The notes below the pieces were generated by a model that ran no database searches, was not told where the DNA came from, and saw only the letters and a program-made list of their open reading frames with translations. Positions 24,072 through 33,285 of a stretch of 56,065 nucleotides of DNA are shown one piece after another; the first letter of the stretch is position 1, and each line of letters begins with the position of its first letter. The stretch lies in the NCBI GenBank assembly GCA_017438865.1, contig JAFRUN010000013.1:1-56065 (forward strand), in the 5' to 3' direction. The position numbers and the translations under genes are program-made. This DNA comes from Clostridia bacterium. GTDB taxonomy: Bacteria; Bacillota; Clostridia; Christensenellales; CAG-138.

Positions 24072-24897
24072 ACTGATCTCCCTGCTCAAAGAAAAGCTTG
24101 CGGACGCCGACGCCGTGCTGATCGGCGCGGGCGCGGGGCTTTCGACCGCCGCGGGCTTCGATTATTCGGGCGAACGGTTTTCGAAGGTCTTTCCGGACTT
24201 TATCGCAAAGTATCACTTCCGCGATATGTATTCGGGCGGATTCTACCCGTTCCGCACGCCTGAGGAAAAATGGGCATACTGGAGCCGCTACATCCTTATC
24301 AACCGATATCAGGATCCGCCCAGGCCCGTCTACGAACAGGTTCTGAAGCTCGTCGAGGGCAAGGAGTTCTTTGTGCTGACGACCAACGTCGACCACTGCT
24401 TTCAAAAGGCGGGCATCGACAAGTCGCGGTTTTTCTACACGCAGGGCGATTACGGACTCTGGCAGTGCTCCGTGCCGTGTCACAGGCGCACGTATGACAA
24501 CGAAGAGACCGTACGCAAGATGATCGAAAAACAGACGGATATGCGTGTCCCCTCCGATCTCGTGCCGCTCTGTCCCAAGTGCGGTGCGCCGATGGCGATG
24601 AACCTTCGAAGCGACGACACGTTCGTCGAGGACTACGGCTGGCATGAGGCGGCGGCGCGCTACACCGATTTTGTCAACGCGCACAAGGACGGCAAACTGC
24701 TGCTGTTGGAGCTCGGTGTCGGTTCCAATACGCCCGGCATCATCAAGTACCCGTTCTGGCGGCTGACCTATCAGAACCCGAATGCGACCTATGTGTGCAT
24801 CAACTTCGGCGAAGCGGACTGTCCAGAGCAGATCGAGGATCGCTCGATCATCGTCAACGCGGACATTGCCGACGTTCTGAACGCCGTCCTGCAGTAA
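24046..24897 (+). CDS. Class M sirtuin (SirTM), protein ADP-ribosyltransferase
   Basis: The product has 283 residues. Sirtuin motifs are GAGAGLSTAAGFDYSG (NAD binding), TTNVDHCFQKAG, and QGDYGLWQC, where the catalytic His of deacetylating sirtuins is replaced by Gln, the hallmark of the ADP-ribosylating M class. A zinc ribbon pair (C-x3-C-style VPCHRR region and CPKCGAP) and a final VGSNTPGIIKYPFW follow. In known systems the target is a GcvH-like carrier encoded next door, but none is present here. The start follows AAGGAGCAGG inside the macrodomain gene. Confidence 0.92.
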   Translation: MQFTEVSSELISLLKEKLADADAVLIGAGAGLSTAAGFDYSGERFSKVFPDFIAKYHFRDMYSGGFYPFRTPEEKWAYWSRYILINRYQDPPRPVYEQVLKLVEGKEFFVLTTNVDHCFQKAGIDKSRFFYTQGDYGLWQCSVPCHRRTYDNEETVRKMIEKQTDMRVPSDLVPLCPKCGAPMAMNLRSDDTFVEDYGWHEAAARYTDFVNAHKDGKLLLLELGVGSNTPGIIKYPFWRLTYQNPNATYVCINFGEADCPEQIEDRSIIVNADIADVLNAVLQ

Positions 24898-24909
24898 GCA
24901 TATCATAAC

Positions 24910-24937
24910 AAAAAGCGCCTGCATGCAGGCGCTTTTT
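24910..24937. terminator. Bidirectional terminator between SirTM and the anti-sigma-like gene
   Basis: AAAAAGCGCCTGC and its perfect reverse complement form a 26-nt-class palindrome with A and T runs on both sides, serving two convergent genes. Confidence 0.92.
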
Positions 24938-24948
24938 GCGTACTTTTC

Positions 24949-26349
24949 TTACGGCAGCGGGAGTTCGTAAACGCCGATCGGCTGCAGCGTCGTGGTGAAA
25001 TCCCATTCATCCGCGCCGTCCGGGAGCACGAAGTGCCAGTCCTCGCCGACCGGCTGACCGTTGAACGAACCGATGCAGCGGAAGCCGACGCGAAGCTCAT
25101 AGCCCGTCTTTTTGATCTGCTCGTAGTCCGAGGGGAAGATCGGCAGAATGAACGTATACTCGCCCGGCGGCGTCATACTCGGCTTGCCCGGAATGATCAC
25201 CTCGTTCTCGTCCGTGCTGCCCTTCGGCGCGCACGAAACGAAGAATCCCGGCAAGCTCCCCGAATCGCTGCTCGGAGAGAGAAGCGCGTTCGTCTCCTTC
25301 TGCGTCCAGCCCTCCGGCGCGGACTTGACCTTGTAGGTCACATAGACGCCCGTGCTCCGGTAGCTGACCGTTTCCTCAAGCACCACGCCGTCCAGCGAAA
25401 CGCGCCTGTTGTATTCGCGTGCATCAGCGTCGAACGCCGTAAGGACGATCGAGCCGGACAGCGGCCGCTCGGTAACGATCGGCTGCGCGACGTCCGCGCC
25501 TGCGGAGGCGTCGAACTCGAAGGTGTATGTGATCTTTGCCAGCAGACCGATGCTGCCCATATCGTCCACCCGCGCGTCGCGGACGCCGATCTCCATCGTG
25601 ATGCGGACGATGCTGTCGGTCGGGAACGGTTCGTCGAGGTCGCACTCGGTGTTCAGCGTCGCGCCGGTTTCCGAAACGGAGCCCGGATTGATGCCGGTTC
25701 CGGGGCTCAGCTCGCCGATGCTTCCGGTATCGAGAACGGTGTAATACGCCGCGTCGCAGAGCGCGTCAAGCTGCTGTCCGTCATGGGACCGATCATAGGA
25801 AAAGCTCATGCCGTGGTCGGTGTTCAGCCGGACGTTGAACGACAGCGACGCGCCGTCGACCAGCACTTCCTCGATTTCGGGACGGATCTCGCGGATCCAG
25901 CCAAAATCCTCCTCGGAATAGACCGGCTGGCCCATCTTCTGCCGCCACTCGTTCAGCTCGTCGGCGTTCTCCATTTCGGGCAGCATTACGATGCTGTAAT
26001 TGCCGTCCGCGGGCTTTGCGGACGCGATCGCGTTTTCCACGTCGGGGATCGTCTGTCCGCTCTGTTCGCGCTCGTCTTTGCCGTGCATCATGTACCCGGA
26101 CGGCGAATAGTAGTTGTGCCGGATGATCGCGACGGCAACCGCCGCCGTGGTGGTTACGAGCAGAAGCGCCGCAACGGCGATCGCGATCCACGCCTTCTTG
26201 TTGAAGCGGATCGGTCGGCGCTCAATGCTTCTGATCGTCTTTCTGCTCCGTTCGGCGCGCACGGACTTCAGCGTTTCCTCCGTCCGGCGGTCGAACGACG
26301 CAGGCATTTCGGGGATCGCGTCGGAGACGCGGATACTCTTTTTATCCAT
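24949..26349 (-). CDS. Membrane protein paired with ECF sigma factor, putative anti-sigma factor
   Basis: The protein has 466 residues. A cytoplasmic N-terminus of about 50 basic residues (KSVRAERSRKTIRSIERRP), one membrane helix (about 53-76) and a large outer part of about 390 residues rich in beta-type sequence make up the protein. The layout and the 8-nt overlap with the sigma gene fit a DUF4179-like anti-sigma factor that would bind the sigma factor inside and sense a signal outside. No zinc-binding anti-sigma motif (HxxxCxxC) is visible. The sensed signal is unknown. Confidence 0.7.
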   Translation of the reverse strand: MDKKSIRVSDAIPEMPASFDRRTEETLKSVRAERSRKTIRSIERRPIRFNKKAWIAIAVAALLLVTTTAAVAVAIIRHNYYSPSGYMMHGKDEREQSGQTIPDVENAIASAKPADGNYSIVMLPEMENADELNEWRQKMGQPVYSEEDFGWIREIRPEIEEVLVDGASLSFNVRLNTDHGMSFSYDRSHDGQQLDALCDAAYYTVLDTGSIGELSPGTGINPGSVSETGATLNTECDLDEPFPTDSIVRITMEIGVRDARVDDMGSIGLLAKITYTFEFDASAGADVAQPIVTERPLSGSIVLTAFDADAREYNRRVSLDGVVLEETVSYRSTGVYVTYKVKSAPEGWTQKETNALLSPSSDSGSLPGFFVSCAPKGSTDENEVIIPGKPSMTPPGEYTFILPIFPSDYEQIKKTGYELRVGFRCIGSFNGQPVGEDWHFVLPDGADEWDFTTTLQPIGVYELPLP

Positions 26350-26827
26350 TGTCAGTTTCCTCCAGAATCCTGCGCAGAGCTTCCTTTGCGCGAAAGATGC
26401 GCGATTTGACCGTGCCGACGGGAATGTTCATTGTGACTGCGATCTCTTCCGCCGTATAGCCCTCCTGCTTCAGATACAGCGCGTTGCGCTGATCCTCCGA
26501 AATCTGCATCAGCGCATCGTACAGATCGAGGTTCTGCGCCGTATCGGGGAACGGCGCGGGCTGTTCGGAGATCTCGTCCGTCTCAAAGACTTTGCGGCGC
26601 TCGCGCAGAACGGTGTACGCTTCGTTGCGCAGAATGCGCAGAAACCATGCGCGAAAGCTGTCCCGCTTTTGCAATTTGCCGCGATGCTCGTACGCCTTTA
26701 CGATCGCCGCACTCATCGCGTCCTCGCAGTCGTACGTGTTTTTCAGGATCAGATACGCCACACCGAACGCGGTCTTTTTGACGTTCCGGATCTCCTCGAC
26801 AAACACGTCGTCATGTATCACTGCCAT
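26342..26827 (-). CDS. ECF-type RNA polymerase sigma factor
   Basis: The protein has 161 residues. Region 2 runs from about 8 to 75, with DCEDAMSAAIVKAYEH and SFRAWFLRILRNEAYTVLR. Region 4 (about 105-158) ends with the helix-turn-helix YTAEEIAVTMNIPVGTVKSR. The frame is open 18 codons upstream, but ATG at 26827 follows TGGAGGAACC. An ECF-type promoter upstream suggests autoregulation, and the downstream gene is its probable inhibitor. Confidence 0.9.
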   Translation of the reverse strand: MAVIHDDVFVEEIRNVKKTAFGVAYLILKNTYDCEDAMSAAIVKAYEHRGKLQKRDSFRAWFLRILRNEAYTVLRERRKVFETDEISEQPAPFPDTAQNLDLYDALMQISEDQRNALYLKQEGYTAEEIAVTMNIPVGTVKSRIFRAKEALRRILEETDNG

Positions 26828-26881
26828 CGGGTTCCTCCATGTTCCGTTTTCGTTGTCCGAATGATCATTCTCATAACGCAA

Positions 26882-26907
26882 GACGCGCGAACGCGATAAA
26901 AAGTTCC
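26882..26907 (-). promoter_or_regulatory. ECF-type promoter upstream of the sigma factor gene
   Basis: On the minus strand GGAAC (26903-26907), a 17-nt spacer and CGTC (26882-26885) fit the consensus of SigW-like ECF promoters. It lies about 55 nt before the sigma start, implying that the sigma factor transcribes its own operon. Confidence 0.65.
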
Positions 26908-26925
26908 CGGAAAGTGAAAAAACAT

Positions 26926-26946
26926 AAGGACCTGATCACGGTCCTT
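26926..26946 (-). terminator. Short hairpin closing the secA 3' region
   Basis: AAGGACC (26926-26932) pairs with GGTCCTT (26940-26946). On the minus strand it is followed, after three bases, by six T. It separates the structured element from the sigma-factor promoter. Confidence 0.6.
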
Positions 26947-26989
26947 TTCTGAGAATGGAAGTAAGAACGCTGCAAAGGAAAAACGGGAA

Positions 26990-27122
26990 ACAGATCCGTC
27001 AAATCCGGCGACATGCGCAGCGGATTTGACACCTTGCAGTTCCCGCCGCTCGCATCATCCGAAGGATGATAGGCGGGAACCGAAAAAACCGGTCTGATGA
27101 AAACACGGTTTTCATCAGACCG
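26990..27122 (-). repeat. Structured intergenic element, copy 2 (after secA)
   Basis: On the minus strand, right after the secA stop, come a terminator hairpin (stem arms 27108-27122 and 27090-27104, T-run on minus), a hairpin closed by GTTCCCGCC (27072-27080 read on minus) and GGCGGGAAC with inner ATCATCC/GGATGAT, then CTGCAAGG and GTCAAATCCG/CGGATTTGAC with a 13-nt loop. Copy 1 at 21428 has the same plan. Both copies lie 3' of an unrelated gene in the same orientation as that gene. Confidence 0.75.
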
Positions 27123-27127
27123 AATTG

Positions 27128-29872
<2,745 letters not shown>

Positions 29873-29900
29873 AGAATTCTCCTGATGCGATATTAGAATG

Positions 29901-29928
29901 ATTATATCACAAAATGCCCCCGCTGCAA
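29901..29928 (-). promoter_or_regulatory. Promoter of secA
   Basis: On the minus strand TTGCAG (29923-29928), a 16-bp spacer and TATAAT (29901-29906). The -35 box lies inside the loop of the upstream terminator. Confidence 0.7.
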
Positions 29929-29935
29929 AGGGGGC
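29911..29935 (-). terminator. Terminator of the small gene upstream of secA
   Basis: On the minus strand GCCCCC (29930-29935 read on minus) and GGGGGC (29916-29921) close an 8-nt loop and are followed by ATTTT. It overlaps the secA promoter. Confidence 0.7.
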
Positions 29936-29972
29936 GATTGTGAACGCTTCGCAACGATTTTGCGTTTTTCCG

Positions 29973-30185
29973 TCAGATCGGCTCGTTCAGCCGCCGGATG
30001 ATCTCGCGCATGCGCGCCTTTTGGCTTTCGGAGAGCATCGGACTGAGCATGCGATAGATCTCCTCCATCTTCGATTCGCTCATCTCGCCGGTCTGCTTCT
30101 GTTCGGCGGTCAGTTTCAGCAGCGTTTCCATCAGCTCGTCGCTCGTCTGATTGCGGTATGTCTCGTATTGTTTGTTCAGATCCAT
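29973..30185 (-). CDS. Small conserved hypothetical protein
   Basis: The protein has 70 residues and starts [20 protein letters not shown]. It is soluble, charged and helical, with the ending [20 protein letters not shown]. Similar short proteins occur widely in Clostridia, but their function is not known to me. The frame is open further upstream, but ATG at 30185 follows GAGAGGTGATC. It is divergent from the proline-rich gene. Confidence 0.7.
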   Translation of the reverse strand: MDLNKQYETYRNQTSDELMETLLKLTAEQKQTGEMSESKMEEIYRMLSPMLSESQKARMREIIRRLNEPI

Positions 30186-30264
30186 TTCGATCACCTCTCT
30201 GCATCCTATGCGCCGCGCACCGAAATCGTGCATACGGCATACCATGTGGCAAGGAGGATTTGCC

Positions 30265-30570
30265 ATGAACGCACAACCGCAACGAAACGGACCGTCGCCA
30301 TTGAGCTGCGCCGTCCTTCTGGGCGAAGCCGTGCGCGACGAACACGGACGCGCCGGTGTCGAAGCGTATGTGAAAGCGCTTGCGCCGCTTCTGCCGCCGC
30401 AGCTTACGGACCAGCTTGCCTACCGGCTGAACGTGCCGGTTCCCGCGCCGCCCTGTCCTCCGCCGCCTCCGCCTCCCCCGCCGCCGCAAAAGCAGCCGGA
30501 CATGGAAAAACTCCTGCAGATGATGCGGCTTTTCGAGCAGTTCCGTCCGAAGCCCCCGTGCGGACAATAA
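30265..30570 (+). CDS. Small polyproline protein of unknown function
   Basis: The protein has 101 residues, with a good site (CAAGGAGGATTTGCC) before ATG at 30265. The first 60 residues are Ala/Leu-rich and mildly helical (LSCAVLLGEAVRDEHGRAGV, ALAPLLPPQLTDQLAYRL). Then comes PAPPCPP followed by an unbroken run of ten prolines, and a last helix MEKLLQMMRLFEQF. The proline run should need EF-P for translation. Low-complexity sequence makes the function unguessable, but the ribosome-binding site and the divergent partner argue that it is real. Confidence 0.6.
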   Translation: MNAQPQRNGPSPLSCAVLLGEAVRDEHGRAGVEAYVKALAPLLPPQLTDQLAYRLNVPVPAPPCPPPPPPPPPPQKQPDMEKLLQMMRLFEQFRPKPPCGQ

Positions 30571-30586
30571 GGACGGACAAAGAAGC

Positions 30587-30773
30587 TGCGATATACTGCT
30601 TTCGCAGCACGATATATTTGCCGGTGCAAATACGATATACGGCTCACGCCGCACGATATGATATCAATCCACGCGCCCGTCGGGCATATCGTATCGAAGA
30701 GATATCGCACTCCGAAGGAGTATATCGCAGATCCCGAAAGGGATTTATATCGCAGAAGGCGCTTCACGCCTTC
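30587..30773. repeat. Array of seven small hairpins joined by inverted CGATATA/TATATCG linkers
   Basis: Hairpins are CTGC/GCAG (30596-30607), TTTGC/GCAAA (30617-30630), CGGC/GCCG (30640-30651), GCCC/GGGC (30675-30685), ACTCC/GGAGT (30709-30721), ATCCC/GGGAT (30731-30744) and GAAGGCG/CGCCTTC (30755-30773). The linkers are CGATATA-like to the left of the middle hairpin and TATATCG-like to the right, so the whole is one large dyad carrying side hairpins. No reading frame fits it. Similar arrays are known as intergenic repeats in Clostridia. Confidence 0.75.
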
Positions 30774-30806
30774 ATCCCGACGAAAACCCTGTTTTGGGCG
30801 ACATGA

Positions 30807-30836
30807 AATCACGCGCCGAGGGGGCGGCGCGTGATT
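30807..30836. repeat. Isolated perfect 11-bp inverted repeat
   Basis: AATCACGCGCC and GGCGCGTGATT flank a short G-rich loop. No T-run follows. The rest of 30774-31060 is AT-rich with no gene that I can support. Confidence 0.55.
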
Positions 30837-31058
30837 CCGGGGGAGAGTATATCAAGAATGATCTTGACACAAAGGCGCTTTCACCTTTGCACATACAGTA
30901 TACCCCGCGCATGCGTCGAAAACGCGTTATTTCTGTGACCGAAATGCAACATTTTTACGGAATCCTTTGCCGGATATGCGCGGAAACACAAAGAAAATGG
31001 ATTTTTATAAAAATTTTGGAGTTTTTTTGAAAAAAATACGCCAATTCCGGTAAAAGTA

Positions 31059-31067
31059 TGGTAAAAT
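31059..31067 (+). promoter_or_regulatory. Possible extended -10 promoter of hpf
   Basis: TG at 31059-31060 and TAAAAT at 31062-31067 form an extended -10 element. The -35 region is poor. It lies 47 bp before the hpf start. Confidence 0.4.
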
Positions 31068-31113
31068 ATAGGTGACACGAAGAACAATACCCGTGTCAGA
31101 AGGAGTGGAACAT

Positions 31114-31632
31114 ATGCGTATTTCTATTTCCGGGAAGAATTTGGAGATTTCCGACTACATGCGCGACGTCGCAGAAAAGAAGCTCTCCAAGTTGGATCGG
31201 TACTTCCCGCAGGACACCGAAGCACAGGTCACTCTCTCCGTCGAAAAGAACCGCCACATCGCCGAGGTAACGATCCCGCATGAGGGACGCATCATTCGCG
31301 GTGAGGAGGTCTCGAGCGATATGTATGCATCGCTCGACAACATCGTCGAAAAGCTCGAAAAGCAGATCGTGCACAACCGCACGCGTCTTGCCAAGGGACT
31401 TCGTCAGGATGCGTTCCGCGATCTCCCCGAGTACGAGGACGACGAAGAGGAAGGGCCGCGGATCGTCCGCGTGAAGCAGTTTTCCGTCAAGCCGATGAGC
31501 GAGGAGGAGGCCATGCTGCAGATCGAACTGCTCGGGCACGCCTTCTACGTATTCCGCAACGTGGACACGAACGAAATCAACGTTCTTTATAAGCGTAAAG
31601 ACGGCAATTTCGGCCTGATCGAGCCGTTATAA
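31114..31632 (+). CDS. hpf: Ribosome hibernation-promoting factor, long form
   Basis: Long HPF binds the 30S decoding centre and pairs 70S ribosomes into inactive 100S dimers. The 172-residue protein has the N-terminal RaiA fold (MRISISGKNLEISDYMRDV, KLSKLDRYF), an acidic linker (about 105-115) and the C-terminal dimerisation domain (KPMSEEEAMLQIELLGHAFY, NVLYKRKDGNFGLI). An open frame extends upstream, but ATG at 31114 follows AGAAGGAGTGG and gives the standard start. Confidence 0.95.
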   Translation: MRISISGKNLEISDYMRDVAEKKLSKLDRYFPQDTEAQVTLSVEKNRHIAEVTIPHEGRIIRGEEVSSDMYASLDNIVEKLEKQIVHNRTRLAKGLRQDAFRDLPEYEDDEEEGPRIVRVKQFSVKPMSEEEAMLQIELLGHAFYVFRNVDTNEINVLYKRKDGNFGLIEPL

Positions 31633-31643
31633 GTTTCACCCGA

Positions 31644-31677
31644 AAAAAGAGAGCATCCGCATGGATGCTCTCTTTTT
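31644..31677 (+). terminator. Terminator after hpf
   Basis: AAAGAGAGCATCC and GGATGCTCTCTTT close the loop GCAT, with A and T runs on either side. It is usable by hpf and by the convergent membrane-protein gene. Confidence 0.93.
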
Positions 31678-31720
31678 ATATCCGAAACATGATTCAATCG
31701 CGACGCGCAATTATTGTTAA

Positions 31721-32410
31721 TCAAGATTCTTTTATATTCTTCAAAACCGCAAGGATATCCTGTGCCATTTCCACTTTTTCACGGTACTCACTGCTGGACG
31801 GTGAAGTAGAAGATTCTAAAAGTGGCAATGATAGTCTTGGTTTATAACTGTTTGCCAAAATGATTTCTATCGTAAGATCCGTGCATATTTCCTCTGATGA
31901 TGCTGCTTTTGCAGCCCCCGCAAGCGCTCCGACAACACCAAAAGCCAATCCGCCCATAATAACCGAACCGGTATTTCCCCTTGGTACCATTGTCCCATTT
32001 TTATATAAGGAATAATCAAGCAATTGATTCTTTTCAAATACAAATGGTATCATTGTAGTTGTATTGATTACTCCGAATTTGGTATACGAGCCATTATAAG
32101 CAAAAACAAAACGACTTGCGTTCTCAATCTTTCGAGGACCAATCCCAAATTTCTTTCCCTTGCTTCTAATCTCCGATTCACTTGGAATCATTCTTAAGTC
32201 TTTTATTCCTTCCTTAATAAAGCAATCTTTTAAACGTGATAAACTTGAATCAAATTCCTTCTCCATCAGTGCGTTTGTTTCTGCTTGTTTTTCCATATAT
32301 TCCGTTTCTTTTTTTGTTGCTTTTCTCCACGGGCACATCCACCAAATCAGCCAACCAAAAAAGCCAACAACAAAGAGTAAAATAACAATCATCCACCCAG
32401 TATCGCCCAT
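31721..32410 (-). CDS. AT-rich single-pass membrane protein of unknown function
   Basis: The protein has 229 residues. An N-terminal helix (about 5-24, ILLFVVGFFGWLIWW) is followed by a charged region and a C-terminal domain with a glycine-rich hydrophobic stretch VIMGGLAFGVVGALAGAAKA. ATG at 32410 follows AAAGGGGAAAC. An ATG six codons earlier is possible. Base composition and codon use are clearly more AT-rich than in the genes on either side, which suggests acquisition from elsewhere. The gene is divergent from the ribbon-helix-helix regulator. I recognise no family. Confidence 0.65.
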   Translation of the reverse strand: MGDTGWMIVILLFVVGFFGWLIWWMCPWRKATKKETEYMEKQAETNALMEKEFDSSLSRLKDCFIKEGIKDLRMIPSESEIRSKGKKFGIGPRKIENASRFVFAYNGSYTKFGVINTTTMIPFVFEKNQLLDYSLYKNGTMVPRGNTGSVIMGGLAFGVVGALAGAAKAASSEEICTDLTIEIILANSYKPRLSLPLLESSTSPSSSEYREKVEMAQDILAVLKNIKES

Positions 32411-32497
32411 TCCAGTTTCCCCTTTCATTTTTGTTCAATTCCAAATCAATCAGAAACACTATAACCTATAAATATATAGTCGATTATCTACTATATT

Positions 32498-32527
32498 ATT
32501 TTAACATACCTTTTCATTACATGTCAA
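32498..32527 (-). promoter_or_regulatory. Promoter of the AT-rich membrane-protein gene
   Basis: On the minus strand TTGACA (32522-32527), an 18-bp spacer and TAAAAT (32498-32503) preceded by TG. It lies within the intergenic region shared with the ribbon-helix-helix gene. Confidence 0.7.
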
Positions 32528-32528
32528 C

Positions 32529-32558
32529 ATAGAATACTATTGAACGGAGGTATTCTAT
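32529..32558 (+). promoter_or_regulatory. Perfect inverted repeat around the ribosome-binding site of the RHH gene
   Basis: ATAGAATAC (32529-32537) and GTATTCTAT (32550-32558) are perfect reverse complements, with the Shine-Dalgarno GGAGG between them and the start codon next to the right arm. It could be an operator for the encoded regulator or an RNA hairpin presenting the ribosome-binding site in its loop. Confidence 0.6.
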
Positions 32559-32759
32559 ATGAGTGAAGAACTGATCAAAATAACACGAAAAACGCGCAAA
32601 AAAGGTGATGACGGATATAAGATTATTTCCGTACGAATGAAAGACGAACTGATTGCAAGTTTGGATGAACTGTCTTCCGAAACCAATCGATCCCGAAACG
32701 ACTTAATAAATCAATTATTGACGTCAGCAGTTAAGATTGTAAAAATCGAAGAACAATAA
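32559..32759 (+). CDS. Ribbon-helix-helix (CopG/Arc-type) regulator
   Basis: The protein has 66 residues. The core DGYKIISVRMKDELIASLDE is the DNA-contacting strand and first helix, and TNRSRNDLINQLLTSAV is the turn and second helix of a ribbon-helix-helix dimer. ATG follows ACGGAGGTATTCTAT. It is AT-rich like its divergent neighbour. The inverted repeat over its own translation start suggests autoregulation, as is usual for small RHH proteins. No toxin gene follows, so it is not obviously an antitoxin. Confidence 0.8.
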   Translation: MSEELIKITRKTRKKGDDGYKIISVRMKDELIASLDELSSETNRSRNDLINQLLTSAVKIVKIEEQ

Positions 32760-32811
32760 TCTATTATTTAACCAATGGTTTTGCAAGGTGTCAATCTATC
32801 CTTTATTAGTC

Positions 32812-32842
32812 AAGGAGCTTCCCATGCGGGAAGCTCCTTTTT
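32812..32842. terminator. Terminator between the RHH gene and the convergent small membrane-protein gene
   Basis: AAGGAGCTTCCC (32812-32823) pairs with GGGAAGCTCCTT (32828-32839) around the loop ATGC, with a T-run on the plus strand. Confidence 0.9.
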
Positions 32843-32879
32843 ATACAATCGATATCCAACCGATCCGCCGGATTCCGCC

Positions 32880-33209
32880 TCACGCAAACGCCGAGGCCGC
32901 CCATACGATCAGCCAGAAATACGCCGTTGCACAGAGCGTCAAAAGACTCAATACGATGCCGATCACGGCAAAGGCGATCCCCTTCCCGGTGCGCGGCCGT
33001 ACCCGAAGACTCTTAACAAGACCGACGATCCCGAGCACGATCCCCGCAATCGATGCAACGAGCGGCAGGAGCATCATGATCGCAAGGACATACGGGATCT
33101 CCTGTACGCTGTTCAGCCACAGCAGTGCAATCCATACCAGCGCCGTGCAGATGCCGATGAGCATAGCCGCAAGGGAAATATGTTCTGCACGTTTCGTTTT
33201 ACTGTCCAT
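32880..33209 (-). CDS. Small membrane protein (DUF4190-like)
   Basis: The protein has 109 residues with three hydrophobic helices (about 12-34, 40-65 and 77-105). The middle segment SIAGIVLGIVGLVKSLRVR and the following GKGIAFAVIGIVLSLL resemble the DUF4190 pattern of paired G-x-x-x-G helices. ATG follows AACAGGAGGTTATT. It lies downstream of prfB on the same strand, 77 nt away. The function is unknown. Confidence 0.7.
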   Translation of the reverse strand: MDSKTKRAEHISLAAMLIGICTALVWIALLWLNSVQEIPYVLAIMMLLPLVASIAGIVLGIVGLVKSLRVRPRTGKGIAFAVIGIVLSLLTLCATAYFWLIVWAASAFA

Positions 33210-33285
33210 AATAACCTCCTGTTTTGTCTGCCTCGACGCGTTTGCATCCCCGATCCGGAGCCGTTCCCGAAGGAACGCCCGCGTG

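Noticed and set aside
32559-32759. Antitoxin of a toxin-antitoxin pair
   Set aside because: The RHH fold fits, but no small toxin-like gene follows on the same strand before the terminator. The divergent neighbour is a membrane protein without toxin features.
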